Assembly: GCF_900105515.1 (NCBI RefSeq)
Contig: NZ_FNSY01000001.1
Coordinates: 5,630,001 to 5,694,000 of the forward strand
DNA: 64,000 bases
Origin: Streptomyces sp. 2131.1
Lineage (GTDB): Bacteria; Actinomycetota; Actinomycetes; Streptomycetales; Streptomycetaceae
Direction of reading: 5' to 3'
Positions within the stretch are counted from its first letter, which is position 1, and each line of letters begins with the position of its first letter. The translations under genes were made by a program, and so were the position numbers. Below the pieces are notes generated by a model. That model worked only from the letters and a program-made list of their open reading frames with translations, was not told where the DNA came from and did not search any database. Positions 58,726 through 64,000 of the stretch are shown here, one piece after another.

Positions 58726-60120
58726 ATGAAGGCCCACGACGGTATGTACATCGGCGGCGCATGGCGGCCCGCCGCGGGACCGGACACGATCGCGGTCGTG
58801 AACCCGGCCGACGAGCAGGTCGTCGGCCACGTCCCGGCCGGCACCGCCGAGGACGTCGACGCCGCGGTGCGGGCCGCGCGCGCCGCCTTCCCCGGCTGGG
58901 CCGCCACCCCGCCCGCCGAGCGCGCCGCCCGCATCGCCGCGCTCCGCGACGTGCTGGGCACCCGCGCCGAGGAGATCGCCGAGACGGTCACCGCCGAACT
59001 CGGCGCCCCGCCCGCGCTCGCCGTCTCCGTGCACGCGGGCCTCCCGGTCATGGTCGCCGGCACCTACGCCGAGCTCGCCGCCACGTACGCCTTCGAGGAG
59101 CGGCACGGCAACTCCACGGTGTTCCTGGAGCCCGTCGGCGTCGTCGGTGCCATCACCCCCTGGAACTACCCGCTGCACCAGATCGTCGCCAAGGTCGCCC
59201 CCGCGCTGGCCGCCGGCTGCACGGTGGTCCTCAAGCCCGCCGAGGACACCCCGCTGACCGCCCAGCTCTTCGCCGAGGCCGTCGCGGAGGCCGGACTGCC
59301 CGCGGGCGTGTTCAACCTGGTCACCGGCCTCGGCCCGGTCGCCGGACAGGCCCTCGCCGAGCACGCGGACGTCGACCTGGTCTCCTTCACCGGCTCCACC
59401 GCGGTCGGCCGGCAGATCGGCGCCACCGCCGGCGGCGCGGTCAAGCGCGTCGCGCTGGAACTGGGCGGCAAGTCCGCCAACGTCATCCTCCCCGGCGCCG
59501 ACCTCGCCAAGGCGGTCAACGTCGGCGTCGCCAACGTGATGTCCAACTCCGGCCAGACGTGCAGCGCCTGGACCCGGATGCTGGTCGACGCGGAGCGGTA
59601 CGAGGAGGCCGTGGCGCTCGCCGCGGCGGCCGTCGCCAAGTACGTGCCCGGCGAGCGGGTCGGCCCCCTCGTCAACGCCAAGCAGCAGGCCCGGGTTCGG
59701 GGTTACATCGAGAAGGGCGTCGAGGAGGGCGCCCGCCTCGTCGCCGGCGGCCCCGAGGCCCCGCTGCCCACCGGCTACTACGTCAGCCCCACCGTCTTCG
59801 CCGACGTCACCCCGGAGATGACCATCGCCCAGGAGGAGATCTTCGGCCCGGTCGTCTCCATCCTGAAGTACGAGGACGAGGACGACGCGCTCCGCATCGC
59901 CAACGGCACGGTCTACGGGCTCGCGGGCGCCGTCTGGGCCGCCGACGACGAGACGGCCGTGGCCTTCGCCCGCCGGATGGACACCGGCCAGGTCGACATC
60001 AACGGCGGCCGCTTCAACCCGCTGGCGCCCTTCGGCGGCTACAAGCAGTCCGGCGTCGGCCGCGAACTCGGCGCGCACGGCCTGGCCGAGTACCTCCAGA
60101 CCAAGTCCCTCCAGTTCTGA
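58726..60120 (+). CDS. NAD(P)-dependent aldehyde dehydrogenase
   Basis: 464 aa. Glu in LELGGKSANVILPG, nucleophile Cys in NSGQTCSAWTR, NAD site GSTAVGRQIG, PWNYPLHQ motif and GYKQSGVGRELG near the end all match the ALDH superfamily. It oxidises an aldehyde to the acid. GGGAGGA lies 6 bases upstream. The alcohol dehydrogenase gene follows 44 bp later, so the pair would convert an alcohol to an acid; the substrate is not evident. Operator site B lies in the promoter region. Confidence 0.92.
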   Translation: MKAHDGMYIGGAWRPAAGPDTIAVVNPADEQVVGHVPAGTAEDVDAAVRAARAAFPGWAATPPAERAARIAALRDVLGTRAEEIAETVTAELGAPPALAVSVHAGLPVMVAGTYAELAATYAFEERHGNSTVFLEPVGVVGAITPWNYPLHQIVAKVAPALAAGCTVVLKPAEDTPLTAQLFAEAVAEAGLPAGVFNLVTGLGPVAGQALAEHADVDLVSFTGSTAVGRQIGATAGGAVKRVALELGGKSANVILPGADLAKAVNVGVANVMSNSGQTCSAWTRMLVDAERYEEAVALAAAAVAKYVPGERVGPLVNAKQQARVRGYIEKGVEEGARLVAGGPEAPLPTGYYVSPTVFADVTPEMTIAQEEIFGPVVSILKYEDEDDALRIANGTVYGLAGAVWAADDETAVAFARRMDTGQVDINGGRFNPLAPFGGYKQSGVGRELGAHGLAEYLQTKSLQF

Positions 60121-60164
60121 GCCCCGTACCGCCCACCGATCAGCGATCAGCAAGGAGCCAGTCC

Positions 60165-61244
60165 GTGGTCCGCGCCGCCGTACTGTCCGCCGTCGGAGCT
60201 CCGCTGGAGATCACCGACATCGTCCTGCCGGAGCCCGGCCCCGGCCAGGTGCGCGTCCGCCTCGCCGCCGCCGGGGTCTGCCACTCCGACCTCTCGCTGT
60301 CCAACGGCACCATGAGGGTGCCCGTCCCCGCCGTCCTCGGCCACGAGGGCGCCGGCACAGTCGTCTCGGTCGGTGAGGGCGTCACCCATGTCGCCCCGGG
60401 CGACGGCGTCGTCCTCAACTGGGCGCCCTCCTGCGGCAGCTGCCACCACTGCGGCATCGGCGAGGTCTGGCTCTGCGCGAACGCCCTGGCCGGCGCGGCG
60501 AACGTGCACGCCCGCACCGCCGACGGCACCGAGCTGCACCCCGGGCTGAACGTGGCCGCCTTCGCCGAGGAGACCGTCGTCGCCGGCAACTGCGTGCTGC
60601 CCGCCCCGGACGGCGTACCGCTCACCGACGCGGCGCTCCTCGGCTGCGCGGTGCTCACCGGCTACGGCGCGGTCCACCACAGCGCCCGGGTCCGCGCGGG
60701 TGAGTCCGTCGTGGTCTTCGGCATCGGCGGCGTCGGGCTCGCCGTGCTCCAGGCCGCCCGGATCGCCGGCGCCTCGAAGATCATCGCGGTGGACGTATCC
60801 CCGGAGAAGGAGGAGCTGGCCCGCCGGGCGGGCGCCACCGACTACGTCGTCGCCTCGGACACCACGCCCCGCGACATCCGGAAGCTCACCGGCGGGCAGG
60901 GCGCGGACGTGGCCGTCGAGTGCGTGGGCCGGGCCGCCACCATCCGCGCCGCCTGGGAGTCCACCCGCAGGGGCGGCCGCACCACGGTCGTCGGGATCGG
61001 CGGCAAGGACCAGCAGGTCACCTTCAACGCCCTGGAGATCTTCCACTGGGGCCGCACGCTGACCGGCTGCGTCTACGGCAACAGCGACCCGGCCCGCGAC
61101 CTGCCGGTGCTGGCCGGCCACATCGGGGCGGGGAGCTTCGACCTCTCCATGATGGTCACCGAACGGATCGGCCTGGACGGTATCCCGGCGGCCTTCGAGA
61201 ACATGATCGCGGGCAAGGGCGGCCGGGCCCTGGTGGTCTTCTAG
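60165..61244 (+). CDS. Zinc-dependent alcohol dehydrogenase
   Basis: 359 aa. Catalytic zinc: GVCHSD and GHEGAG plus the later Cys in LLGCAVLTGYG. Structural zinc: CGSCHHCGIGEVWLC. Cofactor site VFGIGGVGLAVLQAAR. It is close to the class III/NDMA-dependent group. GTG start with AAGGAG 7 bases upstream. Its stop overlaps the stop region of the convergent TetR gene by 4 bp. Together with the aldehyde dehydrogenase it forms a two-gene operon behind operator site B. Confidence 0.9.
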   Translation: MVRAAVLSAVGAPLEITDIVLPEPGPGQVRVRLAAAGVCHSDLSLSNGTMRVPVPAVLGHEGAGTVVSVGEGVTHVAPGDGVVLNWAPSCGSCHHCGIGEVWLCANALAGAANVHARTADGTELHPGLNVAAFAEETVVAGNCVLPAPDGVPLTDAALLGCAVLTGYGAVHHSARVRAGESVVVFGIGGVGLAVLQAARIAGASKIIAVDVSPEKEELARRAGATDYVVASDTTPRDIRKLTGGQGADVAVECVGRAATIRAAWESTRRGGRTTVVGIGGKDQQVTFNALEIFHWGRTLTGCVYGNSDPARDLPVLAGHIGAGSFDLSMMVTERIGLDGIPAAFENMIAGKGGRALVVF

Positions 61245-61912
61245 CCGCCGGTGCGAGGGTGGGCGGGCGCCAGCTGCGCGTACTGCAGCTCCAGCCCGTC
61301 CACCAGCGCCCGCAGCCCGGTCTCGAAGGCGCCCTCGTCGACCTGCTGGCGCCGCTCGGCCAAGAGGTGCGCCTGGCCCAGGTGCGGGTAGTCGGCGGGG
61401 TCGTACGCCGTCTCGTCGTCCACGAACCCCCGGGCGAACGAGCCGAGCGCCGAGCCGGTGATGAAGTAGCGCATCAGTGCCCCGATGTACGTGGCCTGGG
61501 CCGGCGGCCACCCCGCCCGCACCATCGCCCCGAACACCGCGTCCGCGACCCGCAGACCCGCCGGGCGGCGGCCGGGGCCCTGGGCGAGCACCGGGACGAT
61601 GTGCGGGTGCGCGGCGAGCGCCGCCCGGTAGGAGACCGCCCAGTCGTGCAGGGCCGCCCGCCAGTCCCGGGGATCGGACTCCTCGAACATCGACAGGTCG
61701 ACCTGCGCGGAGACGGCGTCCGCGACCGCGTCCAGGATCTCGTCCTTGTTCCGGAAGTGGTTGTACAGCGAGGGCCCGCTGACCCCCAGTTCCGCCGCCA
61801 GGCGGCGGGTCGACACGGCGTCGAGCCCCTCGGCGTCCACGAGGGCGCTCGCCTTCTCGACGATGCGTTCTCTGCTCAGGAGGGGCTTGCGCGGGCGGGC
61901 CATGCGGCACAT
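61241..61912 (-). CDS. TetR-family regulator, likely controller of three promoters
   Basis: 223 aa. HTH at about 30-60 (STRRLAAELGVSGPSLYNHF). The C-terminal domain has WPPAQATYIGALMRYFITGS, typical of a large ligand pocket. It is divergent from the acyl-CoA dehydrogenase gene, and operator site C lies between the two starts. Sites A and B carry the same palindrome, so it probably represses all three operons and itself, with an acyl-CoA or aldehyde-type inducer (inference). Start ATG 61912 or 61903; no ribosome site, and TACTAT just upstream suggests a leaderless message. Confidence 0.82.
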   Translation of the reverse strand: MCRMARPRKPLLSRERIVEKASALVDAEGLDAVSTRRLAAELGVSGPSLYNHFRNKDEILDAVADAVSAQVDLSMFEESDPRDWRAALHDWAVSYRAALAAHPHIVPVLAQGPGRRPAGLRVADAVFGAMVRAGWPPAQATYIGALMRYFITGSALGSFARGFVDDETAYDPADYPHLGQAHLLAERRQQVDEGAFETGLRALVDGLELQYAQLAPAHPRTGG

Positions 61913-61932
61913 AGTAGGCCCTGCAACGCGAA

Positions 61933-61949
61933 AACTAGCAGTGCTAATT
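61933..61949. promoter_or_regulatory. Shared TetR-type operator, site C (between TetR and acyl-CoA dehydrogenase)
   Basis: AACTAGCAGTGCTAATT, 20 bp before the acyl-CoA dehydrogenase GTG and 21 bp from the TetR ATG. Same 17-bp pattern as sites A and B. Confidence 0.75.
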
Positions 61950-61968
61950 AAGAGGGAGGGTGCGGCCG

Positions 61969-63120
61969 GTGAACCTGGAACTCAGCGAGGAGCAGGAAGC
62001 CGTCAGGCAGCTCGCCAAGGATTTCGTCGCCCGCGACGTCGCCCCGTACGCGGTCGAGTGGGACCGGTCCGAGAACGTCGACAAGTCGATCGTGAAGAAG
62101 CTGGGCGCGCTCGGCTTCCTCGGCCTCACCGTTCCGGAGGAGTACGGCGGCTCGGGCGGCGACCACCTCGCGTACTGCCTGGTGACCGAGGAGCTGGGCC
62201 GGGGCGACTCCTCGGTGCGCGGCATCGTCTCCGTCTCCCTCGGCCTGGTCGCCAAGACCATCGCAGCCTGGGGCGACGAGGAGCAGAAGCGCCATTGGCT
62301 GCCCCGGCTGACCTCGGGCGACGCCGTCGGCTGCTTCGGCCTCACCGAACCCGGCACCGGCTCGGACGCGGGCAGCCTGACGACCAGAGCCGTGCGGGAC
62401 GGCGCGGACTACGTCATCAACGGCAGCAAGATGTTCATCACCAACGGCACCTGGGCCGACGTGGTGCTGCTCTTCGCCCGTACCAACGACACCCCCGGCC
62501 ACAAGGGCGTCTCCGCCTTCCTGGTCCCCGCCGACGCCCCCGGCCTCACCCGCCGCACCATCCACGGCAAGCTCGGCCTGCGCGGCCAGGCCACCGCCGA
62601 ACTGGTCCTGGAGGACGTGCGGGTACCCGCGACCGCCCTGATGGGCCCCGAGGGCAAGGGCTTCTCCATCGCCATGTCCGCCCTGGCCAAGGGGCGGATG
62701 TCGGTGGCGGCCGGCTGCGTCGGCATCGCCCAGGCGGCCCTGGACGCGGCCGTGGGCTACGCGGGCGAGCGCGAGCAGTTCGGCAGGCCCATCGCGGGCT
62801 ACCAGCTCGTCCAGGAACTCATCAGCGACATCTCCGTGGACGTCGAGGCCGCGCGCCTGCTGACCTGGAGCGTCGCCGACCTCGTCGACCGGGGCCAGGA
62901 CTTCGCCACCGCCGCGTCCCGGGCCAAGCTCTTCGCCTCCGAGGCCGCGGTCCGAGCCGCCAACAACGCGCTCCAGGTCTTCGGCGGCTACGGCTACATC
63001 GACGAGTACCCGGTCGGCAAGCTGCTGCGCGACGCCCGCGTGATGACGCTCTACGAGGGCACCAGCCAGATCCAGAAGCTGATCATCGGCCGCGCCCTGA
63101 CCGGGGTTTCGGCGTTCTGA
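61969..63120 (+). CDS. Acyl-CoA dehydrogenase, short/branched-chain type
   Basis: 383 aa. CFGLTEPGTGSDAGSL and KMFITNGTWADVVLLFARTN are the FAD/substrate motifs; MTLYEGTSQIQKLIIGRAL gives the catalytic Glu. Shorter than the glutaryl-CoA dehydrogenase-like protein at 23885, with a different N-terminus. It oxidises acyl-CoA to enoyl-CoA, passing electrons to ETF. GTG 61969 was chosen because GAGGGAGGG lies 8 bases upstream, rather than GTG 61960. Operator site C lies directly upstream. Confidence 0.9.
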   Translation: MNLELSEEQEAVRQLAKDFVARDVAPYAVEWDRSENVDKSIVKKLGALGFLGLTVPEEYGGSGGDHLAYCLVTEELGRGDSSVRGIVSVSLGLVAKTIAAWGDEEQKRHWLPRLTSGDAVGCFGLTEPGTGSDAGSLTTRAVRDGADYVINGSKMFITNGTWADVVLLFARTNDTPGHKGVSAFLVPADAPGLTRRTIHGKLGLRGQATAELVLEDVRVPATALMGPEGKGFSIAMSALAKGRMSVAAGCVGIAQAALDAAVGYAGEREQFGRPIAGYQLVQELISDISVDVEAARLLTWSVADLVDRGQDFATAASRAKLFASEAAVRAANNALQVFGGYGYIDEYPVGKLLRDARVMTLYEGTSQIQKLIIGRALTGVSAF

Positions 63121-63178
63121 GTACCATCTGAGTACCTGTACGGATGTGGCGTGGGTCATACCGTCGGATGCTGGCGCC

Positions 63179-63469
63179 ATGAGTGAGACGACATCGGTCA
63201 AACAGCAGACCACCGGCGCCTACTTCGGGCAGGCCGTCGCGTCCTTCGGGATCGCGATGGCCGCGGTGACCCTCGGAATCTACTTCCTCGACGCCGATGC
63301 CTGGGTGCGCGCATTCCTCGCCGTCGGCGTCCTCTACCTCGTCACGTCCTGCTTCACCCTGGCCAAGGTCGTCCGGGACAAGCAGGAGGCCGGCCAGCTG
63401 GTCAGCCGGGTCGACCAGGCCCGGCTGGAGAAGATCCTCGCCGAGCACGACCCGTTCCAGAAGCTCTGA
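63179..63469 (+). CDS. YiaA/YiaB family two-helix membrane protein
   Basis: 96 aa. Two membrane helices: YFGQAVASFGIAMAAVTLGI and AFLAVGVLYLVTSCFTLAKV, then a charged C-terminal segment (VRDKQEAGQLVSRVDQARLE). This matches the YiaAB domain (two-helix inner-membrane proteins of unknown function). ATG 63179 begins MSETTSVKQQTTG; no strong ribosome site is visible. It lies 58 bp after the acyl-CoA dehydrogenase on the same strand and may be cotranscribed. Confidence 0.8.
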   Translation: MSETTSVKQQTTGAYFGQAVASFGIAMAAVTLGIYFLDADAWVRAFLAVGVLYLVTSCFTLAKVVRDKQEAGQLVSRVDQARLEKILAEHDPFQKL

Positions 63470-63492
63470 GGACCAGGGCCTCGAAACGTTGC

Positions 63493-63510
63493 CCTAAGCG
63501 CTTGCTCAGG
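63493..63510. promoter_or_regulatory. Candidate operator before the terminal TetR gene
   Basis: CCTAAGCGCTTGCTCAGG, an imperfect palindrome of the TAAGCGCTTGCTTA type common at TetR genes of acyl-CoA metabolism. It lies 46 bp before the ATG at 63557. Confidence 0.5.
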
Positions 63511-63556
63511 ATCGGGGTATGGTGTTCGTCCTGTTGACTGAGAGGGGCGAGCGACG

Positions 63557-64000
63557 ATGAGCACGGCGCAGGAGACCGACGCCGAGGACCCGCCGTGGGC
63601 CGAGGTGACGCCCGAGGCCGCCCGGCGGCTCCTCGTCGCGGCGGTCGACGCCTTCGCCGAGCGCGGGTACCACGCGACCACCACCCGGGACATCGCGGGC
63701 CGCGCCGGAATGAGCCCCGCCGCGCTCTACATCCACTACAAGACGAAGGAAGAGCTGCTCCACCGGATCAGCCGGATCGGCCACGACCGGGCCCTGGCCC
63801 TGCTGGAGTCGGCCGCCGACGGCGGCGGCACCGCCGCCGAGCGGCTCGCCTCCGCCGTGCGGTCCTTCGTCCGCTGGCACGCCGAACGCCACACCACCGC
63901 CCGCGTGGTGCAGTACGAGCTCGACGCGCTCGGCGAGGAGCACCGCACCGAGATCATCGCGCTGCGCCGCAGGACCGACGCGGTGGTGCGCCGGATCATC
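63557..64000 (+). CDS. TetR-family regulator (cut by window end)
   Basis: 148 codons are present; the gene continues beyond the right edge. HTH at about 38-62 (TTTRDIAGRAGMSPAALYIH, then YKTKEELLHRIS). The C-terminal part begins WHAERHTTARVVQYELDALG, as in regulators of acyl-CoA or steroid breakdown genes (KstR2-like group, uncertain). GAGGGGCGAGCG precedes the ATG. An imperfect palindrome at 63493 is a plausible self-operator. Different from the TetR at 61241 in sequence. Confidence 0.85.
   Translation, partial: MSTAQETDAEDPPWAEVTPEAARRLLVAAVDAFAERGYHATTTRDIAGRAGMSPAALYIHYKTKEELLHRISRIGHDRALALLESAADGGGTAAERLASAVRSFVRWHAERHTTARVVQYELDALGEEHRTEIIALRRRTDAVVRRII

Noticed and set aside
1..64000. 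CRISPR arrays, insertion sequences, prophage, tRNA or rRNA genes
   Set aside because: Looked for spaced repeats, transposase motifs, cloverleaf ends and rRNA cores while reading; none found. A tool-based scan (tRNAscan, Infernal) could overturn this.

Overview
The window is a stretch of a Streptomyces chromosome. It is very GC-rich with strong third-position G/C bias. It has GTG and TTG starts, leaderless-type starts, many secreted hydrolases, an actinobacterial dnaE2 mutagenesis cassette and a SepF-like protein. From memory, the gene order also matches the S. coelicolor interval running from pyrG/SCO1776 downward. No rRNA, tRNA, CRISPR array, IS element or prophage was seen.

Region 1 (1-18.4 kb) is conserved core: the end of pyrG, a NUDIX hydrolase, a STAND/TPR ATPase, ald, then a parA-like / basic partner / scpA / scpB / rluB string. 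A perfect terminator follows. Next is an NAD-salvage operon (pnuC-nadR-nrtR-ADP-ribosylglycohydrolase) led by a perfect 27-bp palindrome that is very probably the NrtR operator. After that come a minus-strand nucleotidyltransferase, aroH-type chorismate mutase, tyrA, cmk, plsC-like and der, ending in a 25-bp perfect hairpin.

Region 2 (18.4-27.1 kb): two minus-strand Streptomyces-type hypotheticals, an I78-type inhibitor, a PAP2 phosphatase, a 14-TM MFS exporter, a glutaryl-CoA-dehydrogenase-like gene, a SepF-like gene and a DUF5685 protein with a 21-cysteine tail.

Region 3 (27.1-37 kb): a probable leaderless Cys-ending leader peptide on the minus strand, diverging from an FAD protein / two LLM monooxygenases / DUF1684 operon. 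Then follow two streptogrisin-type proteases, a secreted phospholipase A2 and a membrane protein broken by a one-base frameshift.

Region 4 (37-50 kb): an SOS-boxed dnaE2-imuB-like pair, two secreted lipases that share an upstream inverted repeat, a methyltransferase-NUDIX-VOC fusion, DUF402, a double GNAT, a YtrA-type GntR, a small basic protein, a TetR and an orphan type ISP remnant.

Region 5 (50-64 kb): hmgA with a HutC-type GntR. Then an uncharacterised envelope operon (beta-helix membrane protein, cupredoxin-like lipoprotein, polytopic membrane protein, TetR), an orphan MsiK-type ATPase, and an aldehyde/alcohol dehydrogenase operon beside a TetR and an acyl-CoA dehydrogenase. Three promoters (23.8, 58.7 and 61.9 kb) carry the same 17-bp palindrome AACTARCRSYGCTARTT. 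This suggests a small regulon run by the TetR at 61.2-61.9 kb that includes the distant acyl-CoA dehydrogenase gene. The window ends inside another TetR gene.
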